A DNA stretch of 64,000 bases from Micromonospora trifolii (GCF_022229005.1 NZ_JAKKFD010000024.1:1-64000); one strand, 5' to 3'. Shown: positions 22,982 through 32,205, numbered from the stretch's first letter. Made by a program: numbers and translations. The notes: generated by a model not told the origin, from the sequence alone.

Positions 22982-24067
22982 ATGCGTAAGGGGATCCTCA
23001 CCATCGCCGCCGTGGGCCTGCTCACGACCGGCGGCTTGACCGCCTGTGGCGACGACTCCGGCGACAAGGCCGCCTCCGCCAAGACCCCCAAGATCGGCGT
23101 GATCCTCCCGGACAGCAAGTCCTCGGCCCGCTGGGAGACGGCGGACCGTCGGTTCCTGGAGGAGGCGTTCAAGGCCGCCGGCGTCAAGTACGACATCCAG
23201 AACGCCCAGAACGACAAGACCGCCTTCCAGACCATCGCCGACCAGATGATCACCGGCGGCGTGACCGCCCTGATGATCGTCAACCTGGACTCCGGCACCG
23301 GCAAGGCCGTGCTCGACAAGGCCAAGTCGCAGGGCGTCGCCACCATCGACTACGACCGGCTCACCCTCGGCGGCTCCGCCCAGTACTACGTCAGCTTCGA
23401 CAACGAGACCGTCGGCAAGCTCCAGGGCGAAGGTCTGTCGAAGTGCCTGACCGAGAAGGGCGCCAAGAACCCCGTCGTGGCGTACCTGAACGGCTCCCCC
23501 ACCGACAACAACGCCACCCTCTTCAAGGCCGGCTACGACTCGGTGCTCAAGCCGAAGTTCGACGCCAAGGAGTACGTCAAGGGCCCTGAGGACGCGGTGC
23601 CCGCGTGGGACAACGCGCAGGCCGCGACGATCTTCGAGCAGCAGCTCACCAAGGCCAACGGCAAGATCGACGGCGTGCTGGCCGCCAACGACGGCCTCGG
23701 CAACGCGGCCATCTCGATCCTGAAGAAGAACAAGCTCAACGGCAAGGTGCCGGTGACCGGTCAGGACGCCAGCACCGAGGGCCTGCAGAACATCCTCGCC
23801 GGTGACCAGTGCATGACCGTCTACAAGGCGGTCCGGGAAGAGGCCAAGGCCGCTTCCGACCTGGCCATCGCGCTCGCCAAGGGTGAGAAGAAGGACACCG
23901 GTCAGACGGTCAAGGACGGCGACCGGGACGTTCCCTCGGTGCTGCTCACCCCGAAGGCCATCACCAAGGAGAGCGTCAAGGACGTCATCGCCGACGGTTA
24001 CGTGACCAAGGAAGAGGTCTGCACCGCGGCGTACACCAAGTTCTGCGCCGAAGCCGGCATCAGCTGA
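22982..24067 (+). CDS. sugar ABC transporter substrate-binding lipoprotein, XylF-like
   Basis: A 361-residue periplasmic-binding-fold lipoprotein (lipobox LTAC, Cys at residue 22). Mature sequence has the pentose/hexose-binding (XylF/ChvE) character: KIGVILPDSKSSARWETADR, then DQMITGGVTALMIVNLDSGTG and a VPVTGQDASTEGLQNILAGDQ segment in the C-domain. It captures sugar outside the membrane and passes it to the permease at 24997. Xylose is the best guess; multiple-sugar (ChvE-type) binding is possible. It is separated from the ATPase gene by a strong hairpin that should leave this transcript in excess. Confidence 0.88.
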   Translation: MRKGILTIAAVGLLTTGGLTACGDDSGDKAASAKTPKIGVILPDSKSSARWETADRRFLEEAFKAAGVKYDIQNAQNDKTAFQTIADQMITGGVTALMIVNLDSGTGKAVLDKAKSQGVATIDYDRLTLGGSAQYYVSFDNETVGKLQGEGLSKCLTEKGAKNPVVAYLNGSPTDNNATLFKAGYDSVLKPKFDAKEYVKGPEDAVPAWDNAQAATIFEQQLTKANGKIDGVLAANDGLGNAAISILKKNKLNGKVPVTGQDASTEGLQNILAGDQCMTVYKAVREEAKAASDLAIALAKGEKKDTGQTVKDGDRDVPSVLLTPKAITKESVKDVIADGYVTKEEVCTAAYTKFCAEAGIS

Positions 24068-24100
24068 CCGACGCCGCAGTACCCGCCGGAACGACCATCG

Positions 24101-24136
24101 CCGCCCGGCACGGGAGAACCCTCCCGTGCCGGGCGG
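24101..24136 (+). terminator. intra-operon hairpin (attenuator)
   Basis: Perfect 16-base arms (24101-24116, 24121-24136) with an AACC loop between the binding-protein stop and the ATPase start. No T-run follows. Such hairpins stabilise the upstream message and reduce read-through to membrane genes. Confidence 0.75.
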
Positions 24137-24181
24137 CGCCCGCCGGACGGGCCCCGACCCTCCCTTAAGAAGGAGACCCCC

Positions 24182-25000
24182 GTGTCCGCGACCCCCCTGC
24201 TGGAACTCCGCGGGATCGACAAGAGCTTCGGTCCCGTCCAGGTGCTCCGCGACGTCGCCCTGACCGTCCACCCGGGCGAAGTGACCGCACTGGTCGGCGA
24301 CAACGGCGCCGGCAAGTCGACCCTGGTGAAGTGCATCAGCGGCATCCACCCCACCGACGCCGGAGAGTTCCTGTTCAACGGTGAACCGGTGCACATCGGC
24401 AGCCCCCGCGACGCCGCCACGCTCGGCATCGAGGTCGTCTACCAGGACCTCGCGCTCTGCGACAACCTGGACATCGTGCAGAACATGTTCCTGGGCAGGG
24501 AGAAGCGCAGCGGCATCGTCCTCGACGAGCCGACCATGGAACAACTCGCCGCCGAAACCCTGGCGGGGCTCTCCATCCGCACCGTCACCTCACTTCGCCA
24601 GCACGTGTCCAGCCTCTCCGGCGGCCAACGCCAGACCGTGGCCATCGCCAAGGCGGTGCTGTGGAACAGCAAGCTCGTCATCCTGGACGAGCCGACCGCG
24701 GCGCTGGGCGTGGCACAGACCGCCCAGGTGCTCGAACTGGTCCGCCGCCTCGCCGACAACGGCCTGGCCGTGGTGCTCATCTCGCACAACATGAACGACG
24801 TCTTCGCCGTCTCCGACCGGATCGCCGCGCTGTACCTCGGGCAGATGGTCGCCCAGGTGAAGACCACCGACATCACCCACGCCCAGGTGGTCGAGCTGAT
24901 CACCGCCGGGCGCTCGGGCGGGCTCGGCCTCGCCACCGACCCGGGCAGCAACGGCGACGGCCCGCAGGCGGCCGACTCGATCTCAGGAGGCGTCCGATGA
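24182..25000 (+). CDS. sugar ABC transporter ATPase, single domain
   Basis: A 272-residue ATPase with Walker A (LVGDNGAGKSTLVKCISG), Q-loop (VVYQDLALCDNL), signature LSGGQRQ and Walker B (LVILDEPTAAL). It is a single nucleotide-binding domain. Most XylG/MglA/RbsA proteins are about 500 residues with two domains, so this one must dimerise. The start is GTG at 24182 after AAGAAGGAGA. Its stop overlaps the permease ATG by four bases. Confidence 0.9.
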   Translation: MSATPLLELRGIDKSFGPVQVLRDVALTVHPGEVTALVGDNGAGKSTLVKCISGIHPTDAGEFLFNGEPVHIGSPRDAATLGIEVVYQDLALCDNLDIVQNMFLGREKRSGIVLDEPTMEQLAAETLAGLSIRTVTSLRQHVSSLSGGQRQTVAIAKAVLWNSKLVILDEPTAALGVAQTAQVLELVRRLADNGLAVVLISHNMNDVFAVSDRIAALYLGQMVAQVKTTDITHAQVVELITAGRSGGLGLATDPGSNGDGPQAADSISGGVR

Positions 25001-26259
25001 CCACCACCGCCGTGCGGAAGGACGGCCCGGCCGCCGTCACACCGACGCCGACCGTCGGAGGCCACTTCCGCAACTACCTGAGTCGGGTACGCGGTGGCGA
25101 CGTCGGCGCGCTACCAGCCGTGCTGGGCCTGATCGTGCTCTGCACCGTCTTCGCGATCATGCGGCCGTCGTCGTTCCTGTCGGCCGGTAACTTCGCCAAC
25201 CTCTTCACCCAGGGCGCGGCGGTAACGCTGATCGCGATGGGCCTGGTCTTCGTGCTGCTGCTCGGCGAGATCGACCTCTCCGCCGGCTTCGCCAGCGGCG
25301 TCTGCGCGGCGGTGCTGGCCAATGTGGTCACCGTTCTCGGCTACCCCTGGTGGGTCGCCGTGCTCGCCGCCGTCGCCACCGGTGTGGTCATCGGCACCAC
25401 GCTCGGCATGCTCGTCGCGAAGATCGGTATTCCGTCCTTTGTGGTCACCCTCGCCGGCTTCCTCGCCTTCCAGGGCGTCGTGCTGCTGCTCGTCAAGGAG
25501 GGCACCAACATCGCCGTCCGCGACGAGGTGCTGATCGCCATCGCCAACCGCAACCTCGCCCCCCTGCTGGGCTGGAGCCTGACCGCCCTCGCGGTCATCG
25601 GTTACGCGGCGGTGCAACTGCTGCGCCACCGCAACCGGGTGGCCCGCGGTCTGATCACCGACCCGCTCGCGGTGGTGGCGCTGCGGATCGGCGGGCTCGC
25701 CGTCATCCTCGGCACCGCTGTGTACGTGCTCAACCTGGAGCGCAGCCGCAACGTCCTCATCGTCTCGCTCAAGGGTGTGCCGATCGTGGTGCCGATCATC
25801 GCGGTGCTGCTGGTCATCTGGACCTTCGTGCTCCAACGCACCAGCTACGGCCGGCACATCTACGCCGTGGGCGGCAACCGCGAAGCGGCCCGCCGGGCCG
25901 GCATCGGCGTCGACCGGATCCGGATCTCCGTCTTCGTGATCTGCTCCTCGATGGCCGCCATCGGTGGCATCGTGGCGGCCAGCCGGGCCAACTCGGTCGA
26001 CCCGAACACCGGGGGCAGTAACGTACTGCTCTACGCGGTCGGCGCAGCGGTGATCGGCGGCACCAGCCTCTTCGGTGGCAAGGGCCGCGTCCTCGACGCC
26101 GTACTCGGCGGCGCGGTGGTCGCGGTCATCGAGAACGGAATGGGCCTGATGGGGTACAGCGCGGGAGTCAAGTACGTGGTCACGGGCGTCGTGCTGCTGC
26201 TCGCCGCCAGCGTCGACGCGCTCTCCCGCCGCCGCGCGGCAGCCACCGGCACCCGCTGA
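24997..26259 (+). CDS. sugar ABC transporter permease, XylH-like
   Basis: A 420-residue integral membrane protein with about ten or more helices, of the BPD_transp_2 (ribose/xylose/galactose) family. Typical blocks include NFANLFTQGAAVTLIAMG, VLLLGEIDLSAG and the EAA-like TSYGRHIYAVGGNREAARRAG. The last helices include AVGAAVIGGTSLFGGKG. The first 40 residues are cytoplasmic. ATGA overlap with the ATPase gene indicates translational coupling. It forms the channel for the sugar bound by the upstream lipoprotein. Confidence 0.9.
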   Translation: MTTTAVRKDGPAAVTPTPTVGGHFRNYLSRVRGGDVGALPAVLGLIVLCTVFAIMRPSSFLSAGNFANLFTQGAAVTLIAMGLVFVLLLGEIDLSAGFASGVCAAVLANVVTVLGYPWWVAVLAAVATGVVIGTTLGMLVAKIGIPSFVVTLAGFLAFQGVVLLLVKEGTNIAVRDEVLIAIANRNLAPLLGWSLTALAVIGYAAVQLLRHRNRVARGLITDPLAVVALRIGGLAVILGTAVYVLNLERSRNVLIVSLKGVPIVVPIIAVLLVIWTFVLQRTSYGRHIYAVGGNREAARRAGIGVDRIRISVFVICSSMAAIGGIVAASRANSVDPNTGGSNVLLYAVGAAVIGGTSLFGGKGRVLDAVLGGAVVAVIENGMGLMGYSAGVKYVVTGVVLLLAASVDALSRRRAAATGTR

Positions 26260-26281
26260 CCGCGCGGGAGGTAGCACCAGC

Positions 26282-27463
26282 ATGCGCCCAGGACCGAGCC
26301 AGGATGACGTCCGACGGCAGAACCTCGGGGCCCTGCTGCGGCACGTGCACGTCCATGGGGCGACCACGCGTGCCGAACTGACCACCACGCTGGGCCTCAA
26401 CCGCAGCACCATCGGCGCGCTCACCGCCGACCTGTCCGCAGTGGGGCTGGTCAGCGAAGGGGCACCGAAGGAGACCGGCCGGGCCGGACGACCGTCACTG
26501 GTCGTCCGGCCCGAGTCGGCCCGGGTCTACGCGTACGCGTACTCGGTGGAGGTGGACCGACTGCGCGCGGCCCGGATCGGGCTGGGTGGCGCGGTCCTGG
26601 ACCGCCGGGATCTGGACCGGCCGCGCGGGTTGCTGGCCGCGGAGGCCGCGCCGCTGCTGGCCGGCGCGGTCAAGGAGATGCAGCAACTGGTGCCGGCCGA
26701 CGCGATCTGCGTCGGTGCCGGCGTCGCGGTCTGCGGCATGGTCCGCCGGGACGACGGCCTGGTCCGACTCGGCCCCACCACCGGTTGGGTGGACGAGCCG
26801 ATCGGCGCGGCCCTGGCCGACGAGTTGGGCATCGACGTACCGATCACAGTGGGCAACGTGGCCGACGTCGCCGCGTTCGCCGAGCACGCACGAGGTGTGG
26901 CGGCGGGTTGCGACAACGTCCTCTACCTGTACGGCGACGTCGGCGTGGGTGCCGGCATCATCGCCGGCGGGCGCAGGCTGACCGGGCACGGTGGCTACGG
27001 CGGCGAGGTCGGCCACATGAAGGTGGTCCGCGACGGCAGGCCCTGTGAGTGTGGCTCCCGGGGCTGCTGGGAGACCGAGATCGGCGAGTACGGCCTCCTG
27101 CGCGCCGCTGGACGCTTCGACGCTCGGGGCCGTGACGCGCTGCTGGAGGTCTTCGACGCGGCCGACCGCGGTGACGCCCGGGCTCAGACCGCGGTCCGCC
27201 AGGCCGGCGACTGGCTCGGCTTCGGGGTGGCCAACCTGGTGAACGTCTTCAACCCCGAGATGGTCATCTTCGGCGGGACCATGCGTGACCTCTACCTCGC
27301 GGCGGCGGCCCAGATCCGCAGCCGGCTCAACTCCAACGCGCTTGGCGCCTGCCTGGAACACGTCCGGCTGCGCACGCCGAAACTGGGTACGGACGCGCCC
27401 CTGATCGGTGCCGCCGAACTGGCTTTCGAACGGCTCCTCGCCGACCCCCTCGACGTGGGCTGA
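26282..27463 (+). CDS. ROK-family transcriptional regulator
   Basis: A 393-residue protein. Residues about 8-70 form a winged helix-turn-helix (ATTRAELTTTLGLNRSTIG). The remainder is the ROK sugar-kinase-like fold, with glycine-rich VGVGAGIIAGG, a GGEVGHMKV segment and the zinc motif CECGSRGCWE with the preceding His. ROK regulators of this type bind a sugar and control its transporter. It lies 22 bases after the permease, so it most likely regulates the ABC operon and may bind the inverted repeat at 22864. It could retain kinase activity, but a helix-turn-helix makes repression more likely. Confidence 0.9.
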   Translation: MRPGPSQDDVRRQNLGALLRHVHVHGATTRAELTTTLGLNRSTIGALTADLSAVGLVSEGAPKETGRAGRPSLVVRPESARVYAYAYSVEVDRLRAARIGLGGAVLDRRDLDRPRGLLAAEAAPLLAGAVKEMQQLVPADAICVGAGVAVCGMVRRDDGLVRLGPTTGWVDEPIGAALADELGIDVPITVGNVADVAAFAEHARGVAAGCDNVLYLYGDVGVGAGIIAGGRRLTGHGGYGGEVGHMKVVRDGRPCECGSRGCWETEIGEYGLLRAAGRFDARGRDALLEVFDAADRGDARAQTAVRQAGDWLGFGVANLVNVFNPEMVIFGGTMRDLYLAAAAQIRSRLNSNALGACLEHVRLRTPKLGTDAPLIGAAELAFERLLADPLDVG

Positions 27464-27482
27464 TCCGCGTACGCTGTCCGGC

Positions 27483-27779
27483 GTGGATGTCGAGCTGCGC
27501 GCCTCCGACGACGACCGCAACCGGGTGGTCGCCGCGCTGCACCAGCACACCGCGGCGGGCCGGCTGACGCTCGACGAGTTCTCCGATCGGGCCGGTGCGG
27601 TGTGGACGGCCCGTACCCTCGGTGACCTGGCCGCGCTGACCCGCGACCTGCCGGCCCTGCCCAACTCGGTCGTCGACGCCGACCCGGTCGGGCGCGGGCG
27701 TCAGGAGTTGCTGATGGTCTTCGCCGCGGCGGCGCTCACCCTGCTGCTGCTCGGCGGCCTGCTCGCCGTCACCCGCTGA
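27483..27779 (+). CDS. DUF1707 SHOCT-like membrane protein
   Basis: A 98-residue protein. The first 55 residues match the DUF1707 domain common in actinobacteria: LRASDDDRNRVVAALHQH, then AGRLTLDEFSDRAGAVWTAR, then a DLPALP end. One transmembrane helix (about 78-95) follows. Function unknown; the domain often occurs with other small membrane proteins. The start is GTG at 27483, 19 bases after the ROK gene. Confidence 0.8.
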   Translation: MDVELRASDDDRNRVVAALHQHTAAGRLTLDEFSDRAGAVWTARTLGDLAALTRDLPALPNSVVDADPVGRGRQELLMVFAAAALTLLLLGGLLAVTR

Positions 27780-27904
27780 TCCGTCTCGCTCCGCGGTGAA
27801 CTGATCGCGCGATCAGTCCGTACCAGTGTGCGGACGGGCAACCGGCAGGGTACGGCTGCCCGGTCCAGACGCGTTCCGGTCCGGACCGAGGAGGCACCAC
27901 AGAC

Positions 27905-28645
27905 ATGGCACCGCTCAGATCCGCCCATCGCCGACTGGGCACCCGGACCCACCGAGCGGCGATGCTGCTCATCGCGGTCATCGCGGGGGTCGGTGTCCTG
28001 CCCGGCGTGGCCGTCGCCGCGCCCGCCGGTGGCCAGCAGCTCAACGCCGCCGACATGACACTGCTCAACGGGGTGCGGCTGGCCGGGCTGTGGGAGATGC
28101 CAGCCGGCCAGATGGCCGCCGAGAAGGGACAGTCGGCGAAGGTCCGGGAGATCGGCGCCGGCATCGCCAGCGAGCACCAGAAGCTCGACCAGCTCACGGT
28201 CGACGCGGCCAACAAGTTGGGCGCGTCGATTCCCAGCGAGCCGACCGCCGAGCAGAAGGGCTGGCTGGCCGAGATGCAGAAGGCGTCCGGCGCCCGGTTC
28301 GACCAGATCTTCGTCACCCGGCTCCGGGTCGCCCACGGCAAGATCTTCCCAGTGATCGGCGCGGTCCGGGCCAGCACCCGGGACGCCACCGTCCGCAAGC
28401 TCTGCGAGGACGCCAACGCGTTCGTCCAGCACCACATGCAGATGCTGGAGAGCACCGGCCTGGTCCGTTGGCCGGAGCTGCCTCCGGCCGCGCTGCCCGC
28501 CCCGGGTGAGGACGGGCTGCTGGCCGCCGCCTCCGCCAACTCCGGCCCGCAGGTCGGAGTCAGCAGCACCGTCGTCTGGCTGGTCTTCCTCGCCGCGCTG
28601 GGTACAGGCGGAATCGCCACCTACCGGATGTTGCGCCGCAGCTGA
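27905..28645 (+). CDS. DUF4142 secreted membrane-anchored protein
   Basis: A 246-residue protein: signal sequence to about residue 40 (ends VAVAAPA), a helical DUF4142 domain (about 45-190), and a C-terminal transmembrane helix (about 218-238) with a basic tail. The domain has the family's ferritin-like features, for example LNAADMTLLNGVRLAGLWEM, a SEHQKLDQLT block with Glu-His, and VQHHMQMLE near its end. DUF4142 proteins are exported in many bacteria; their role is not established. The His and Glu positions suggest metal binding, which is inference. GGAGG lies ten bases upstream of the start. Confidence 0.8.
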   Translation: MAPLRSAHRRLGTRTHRAAMLLIAVIAGVGVLPGVAVAAPAGGQQLNAADMTLLNGVRLAGLWEMPAGQMAAEKGQSAKVREIGAGIASEHQKLDQLTVDAANKLGASIPSEPTAEQKGWLAEMQKASGARFDQIFVTRLRVAHGKIFPVIGAVRASTRDATVRKLCEDANAFVQHHMQMLESTGLVRWPELPPAALPAPGEDGLLAAASANSGPQVGVSSTVVWLVFLAALGTGGIATYRMLRRS

Positions 28646-28678
28646 CCGGTCAGCCAGCGGCCTGGATGGTGGCTCGCG

Positions 28679-28933
28679 TCAACGGTCTACCTGGGTGAAG
28701 TCCCAGGAGTGTGGGGCGCGGGCCACCAGCAGGGCTGGCGGGTCCGGCAGCGGGCGGGGGTTGCTGCGCCACTTGGAGATCACCACCACCCGGTGGTCGG
28801 TGGAGGAGAAGACCTCGCTGGAGACGTGGAGCGGGTCGTGCTCCAACTCGGGCAGGGCGGTGTCGCACACCCAGGTGATCAGGTCGGCGACTCCGTACGC
28901 CTCGGCGCGCGCCTCCCACATCCGCACGATCAT
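28679..28933 (-). CDS. small conserved protein, possibly antibiotic-monooxygenase-like fold
   Basis: An 84-residue protein beginning MIVRMWEARAEAYGVADLI and containing VISKWRS. The first strand pattern and length suggest a dimeric alpha-beta barrel like ABM-domain proteins, but the match is weak. A GTG at 28951 that overlaps the tsaD stop is an alternative start adding six residues. It closes the tsaB-rimI-tsaD operon. Function unknown. Confidence 0.6.
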   Translation of the reverse strand: MIVRMWEARAEAYGVADLITWVCDTALPELEHDPLHVSSEVFSSTDHRVVVISKWRSNPRPLPDPPALLVARAPHSWDFTQVDR

Positions 28934-28947
28934 GTCCGCCGCCCCCG

Positions 28948-29994
28948 TCACACGCTGACCGTGGTCAACGGCAGTGCCGAGTCGGCTGGCAGGTCCAGTC
29001 GGCTCGGAGCGACCCCGGCGGCGACCAGGTGCGAACCGAGCGCGGCCACCATCGCGCCGTTGTCGGTGCACAGCTTCGGCCGGGGTACCCGGACCCGGAT
29101 GCCGTACTTCTCGGCTCGCTGCTCGGCCATCGCCCGCAGCCGCGAGTTCGCCGCCACTCCCCCGCCGATGACCAGGGTCTCGATGCCCTGAGCGCGGCAG
29201 GCGGCGAGCGCCTTGCTGGTCAGGACGTCACAGACCGCTTCCTGGAAGGACGCGGCCACGTCGGCCACCGGCACCGTCTCACCGGCACGCTGGCGGGCCT
29301 CGACCCACCGGGCAACCGCCGTCTTCAGGCCGGAGAACGAGAAGTCGTACCGGTGGGCGGCGAGATCCTTCGCCGCGGTCAGACCACGGGGGAAGGCGAT
29401 CGAGGCGGCATCGCCGGCCCGGGCCTCCCGGTCGATGGGCGGACCACCCGGGAACGGCAGTCCGAGCAGCCGGGCGACCTTGTCGAACGCTTCCCCGGCC
29501 GCGTCGTCGATGGTGGCGCCCAGCGGGGTGACGCCCCGGGCCAGGTTGTCGACGAGCAGGAGGGACGAGTGGCCGCCGGACACCAGGAGCGCGATGGCGG
29601 GTTCGGGCAGTGGGCCGTGCTCGAGGGTGTCCACAGCGACGTGGGCGGCGAGGTGGTTGACGCCGTAGATGGGTTTCTCGGCGGCGACCGCGTACCCCTT
29701 GGCGGCGGCGACGCCGACCAGCAGCGCGCCGGCCAACCCCGGCCCGGAGGTGACGGCGATAGCGTCGATGTCGGCCAGCGTCACGCCGGCCTCGGTCAGT
29801 GCCCGGTCCATGGTCGGCACGATGGCCTCCAGGTGTGCCCGGCTGGCCACCTCCGGCACCACACCCCCGAACCGGGCGTGTTCCTCGACGCTGGAGGCGA
29901 GCGCGTCGGCCAGCAGGGTGTGCCCCCGCACGATGCCGACGCCGGTCTCGTCGCAGGAGGTCTCGATACCCAGGATCAGTGGTTCGTCAGCCAT
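28948..29994 (-). CDS. tsaD: tRNA t6A threonylcarbamoyltransferase TsaD
   Basis: A 348-residue catalytic subunit that transfers the threonylcarbamoyl group to A37 of ANN-decoding tRNAs. Start [16 protein letters not shown] is canonical. The metal-binding HLAAHVAVD pair is at about residue 114, and [13 protein letters not shown] with a C-terminal CTDNGAM Asp completes the ASKHA fold. Length is normal. It overlaps rimI by eight bases and belongs to the operon tsaB-rimI-tsaD. Confidence 0.97.
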   Translation of the reverse strand: MADEPLILGIETSCDETGVGIVRGHTLLADALASSVEEHARFGGVVPEVASRAHLEAIVPTMDRALTEAGVTLADIDAIAVTSGPGLAGALLVGVAAAKGYAVAAEKPIYGVNHLAAHVAVDTLEHGPLPEPAIALLVSGGHSSLLLVDNLARGVTPLGATIDDAAGEAFDKVARLLGLPFPGGPPIDREARAGDAASIAFPRGLTAAKDLAAHRYDFSFSGLKTAVARWVEARQRAGETVPVADVAASFQEAVCDVLTSKALAACRAQGIETLVIGGGVAANSRLRAMAEQRAEKYGIRVRVPRPKLCTDNGAMVAALGSHLVAAGVAPSRLDLPADSALPLTTVSV

Positions 29995-30469
29995 GGTCGT
30001 GTGGTCCGTCCCCGGTCGGCTCGGCGTCGCGCCGCATGACCAGCGCGTCGGTGTTGCTCGGTTGGTAGTAGCCCCGCCGCACCCCGATCGGCTCGAAACC
30101 GTACGTCGCGTAGAGCCGCTGGGCTGCGGCGTTGTCCACGGCGACCTCCAGCAGGGTGCTGCGGGCGTCGCGCCGGACCGCCTCGGCGAGCAACTCCTCC
30201 AGCAGGGTCCGACCCACGCCGCGCCGCTGGGCGTCCCGGCGGACGGCGATGTTCTGCACCCACACCTCGTCGGGAGGAACGCCGGCGAGCCCGGCGTAGC
30301 CGAGCACCGAACCGTCCGCGTCGACGGCGACCCGGTAGTGGTGCCCGTTGGCGAGTTCGCTCCAGAACATGGCGGGCGACCATTTCTCAGCGCCGAAGAG
30401 GTCCGCCTCGATTGGCAGCACGTCGTCGATGTGCCACCAGCGGAACGGTTCGAGCCGTACCGCCGTCAT
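29987..30469 (-). CDS. rimI: GNAT acetyltransferase RimI
   Basis: A 160-residue GNAT protein that acetylates N-termini, classically of ribosomal protein S18. The acetyl-CoA motif is [40 protein letters not shown] is the second conserved strand. It lies between tsaB and tsaD with short overlaps on both sides (four and eight bases), the standard actinobacterial order. Confidence 0.93.
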   Translation of the reverse strand: MTAVRLEPFRWWHIDDVLPIEADLFGAEKWSPAMFWSELANGHHYRVAVDADGSVLGYAGLAGVPPDEVWVQNIAVRRDAQRRGVGRTLLEELLAEAVRRDARSTLLEVAVDNAAAQRLYATYGFEPIGVRRGYYQPSNTDALVMRRDAEPTGDGPHDHG

Positions 30470-31143
30470 GGCAGGACCGGTTTGCGGCCGGTCGCCGCCA
30501 CCGCGTCGGGGCGGCGCAGGTAGAGCGGGGTGAGCCGCTCACTGGGCGCGCCAGCCCGGATCCGCTCGGCGGCGAGCAGAGCCAGCACTGTCGCGTCCGG
30601 GTAGCGCGGTTCGACCCGGACGGGCAGGTCCAGGACCTCGGCGTACCGGTGCGCCCCGTCACCGACCGCGATCGTCGCACCCAGTTCGCGGGCGCGCGCG
30701 GCGGCGACCGCCGGCGCGGACACCTCTGGCCCGACGATCCGCTGGCCGGCGCCGTCGTAGACGGCCCAGTAGAGCTCCTTGCGCCGGGCGTCGCTGGCGG
30801 CCAGGACCGGCGCGCCGGACGCCGCCGGGTAACCGATGGCGTCGAGCGAACAGACGCCGTACGTGGGGATGCCGAGCACCTGGCCCATGGTCGCGGCGGT
30901 GACCAGGCCGACCCGCAGCCCGGTGAACGGCCCCGGGCCGAGCCCGGCGACGATGGCGGCGAGGTCACGCGGGCGCGCGTCAGCGTCGGCGAGGACCGCA
31001 TCCACCTGGGGCGCGAGCAGCTCACCGTGCGCGCGGGCGTCGACGGTGCACCGGTGCGCCCGCGATGCCACGCCGTCTGCCGAGACCTCCACCAGCGCCG
31101 CGGTGACCGCGGGGGTCGAGCTGTCCACCACGAGTACGAGCAC
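30466..31143 (-). CDS. tsaB: t6A accessory protein TsaB
   Basis: A 225-residue ASKHA-fold partner of TsaD. It begins VLVVDSSTPAVTAALVEV and has the typical LGPGPFTGLRVGL motif near residue 70. It lacks the His pair of TsaD, as expected for the non-catalytic subunit. GTG start. It opens the tsaB-rimI-tsaD operon. The tsaE gene, usually adjacent, is displaced by an XRE gene and ung to 32973. Confidence 0.94.
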   Translation of the reverse strand: MLVLVVDSSTPAVTAALVEVSADGVASRAHRCTVDARAHGELLAPQVDAVLADADARPRDLAAIVAGLGPGPFTGLRVGLVTAATMGQVLGIPTYGVCSLDAIGYPAASGAPVLAASDARRKELYWAVYDGAGQRIVGPEVSAPAVAAARARELGATIAVGDGAHRYAEVLDLPVRVEPRYPDATVLALLAAERIRAGAPSERLTPLYLRRPDAVAATGRKPVLP

Positions 31144-31472
31144 GGTAAGCCAGCCTAGCCGCCCCGCCTCCCGCCCCGGTCACGCCCCGCCCCGCCGCAG
31201 CCCCTCCGTGCGGCCGGGCCAACCGCCTAGCCCAGAACGAGCGGTGGAGCCACATCCCCGAATGAGCACGATGTCTCTGAGTCATCACGATGATCCCCAG
31301 ACATCACGCTCATTGACGTAAGGCCCGCCAACGGCTGGGACCCCGCCATCCGGGTCACCGGCGTCCGCCGCCGGATCACGGACCGGGCGATTCTCGCGGC
31401 CGGATCGACGGCAAGCCGCCGATCTGCCGCAACGGGATCGCGGACGTCTCGCCCTTGGTACACCGTGCCGGG
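31144..31472. other. gene-free region between tsaB and XRE gene
   Basis: 329 bases between divergent starts. It contains the inverted repeat at 31261-31314. The remaining sequence after 31320 has no recognised gene; short frames there have no domain character. Confidence 0.55.
31261..31314. repeat. inverted repeat, type C
   Basis: Arms AATGAGCACGATGTCT (31261-31276) and its near-complement (31299-31314) pair at 14 of 16 positions around a 22-base loop that holds another small palindrome (TCATCACGATGA). AT-rich for this genome. It lies in a divergent promoter region. Confidence 0.7.
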
Positions 31473-32177
31473 ATGTCATCCACTCGCCTTGTCACCCTCC
31501 TCGGCGCTGCCGTACGGCAGCAACGACATCTGCGCCACCTGAGTCAACGTCAGTTGGCCGCGCTGGCCGAGGTCGACCAGGCAGGGGTGGCCCGGTTCGA
31601 ACGCGGTGAGCGAGCGCCGACCATCGCCGTGCTGGAGCGGTTGCTTGCCGCGATGGATGTGCAGTTGGTCGTCGGGGTTGAGCCGTTGGACGCGCACCTC
31701 GACGCCCGGATCGACGACCTGGCCGCCCGGCCGATCGCCGAGCGGATCGACGGGCTGGGGTTGGATCGGCTGCTGGATCGGCTCACCGACTTCCCGCAGG
31801 TGATCACCGGATGCGCCGCGGCGCTGCTACAGGGCGCACCGGTGCCGGTCGACGCGCTGGAGATCGCCCTGCGCTGGCAGGACTCCAAACCGTTCACCCG
31901 CTGGCTGGAGACCAATTACGGGCAGCGGTGGAACGCCCGCTGGGGTGAGTTCGGCGGGGTGTGGTTGGAGCCCGAGGAGCCGGGCGAACACCTGTGGTCG
32001 ACCCGGTACGGGGAGATCAGGGCCACGATGTGCGACGAGCTGCCCGAGACGATCGAGGTGCGCCACGGTGGGCGGAGTTACCAGGTGGTGCCGCTTGTCG
32101 AGCTGGAACTGAGCGAGCCACGCGCCGCCGCACTGTTGCGCCGCTACCGGGACCGGCAGCCGGCCAGCGACGGCTGA
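31473..32177 (+). CDS. XRE regulator with nucleotidyltransferase-like C-domain
   Basis: A 234-residue protein. Residues about 10-65 are an XRE helix-turn-helix (LRHLSQRQLAALAEVDQAGV and RFERGERAPTIAVLERLLAA). The rest is unassigned; VITGCAAALLQGAPVPVDAL followed by a long charged region resembles the start of a nucleotidyltransferase-like fold seen in some antitoxin-type proteins. No partner gene is adjacent. It is the only plus-strand gene among the minus-strand tsa genes, so it looks inserted. An ATG at 31455 is also possible. Function uncertain. Confidence 0.65.
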   Translation: MSSTRLVTLLGAAVRQQRHLRHLSQRQLAALAEVDQAGVARFERGERAPTIAVLERLLAAMDVQLVVGVEPLDAHLDARIDDLAARPIAERIDGLGLDRLLDRLTDFPQVITGCAAALLQGAPVPVDALEIALRWQDSKPFTRWLETNYGQRWNARWGEFGGVWLEPEEPGEHLWSTRYGEIRATMCDELPETIEVRHGGRSYQVVPLVELELSEPRAAALLRRYRDRQPASDG

Positions 32178-32205
32178 GCCAACTGCCGGCCCCCGAGGTG
32201 CCGGC

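Noticed and set aside
31315..31463. A short coding frame between the repeat and the XRE gene
   Set aside because: No start with a ribosome-binding site and no recognisable protein features.
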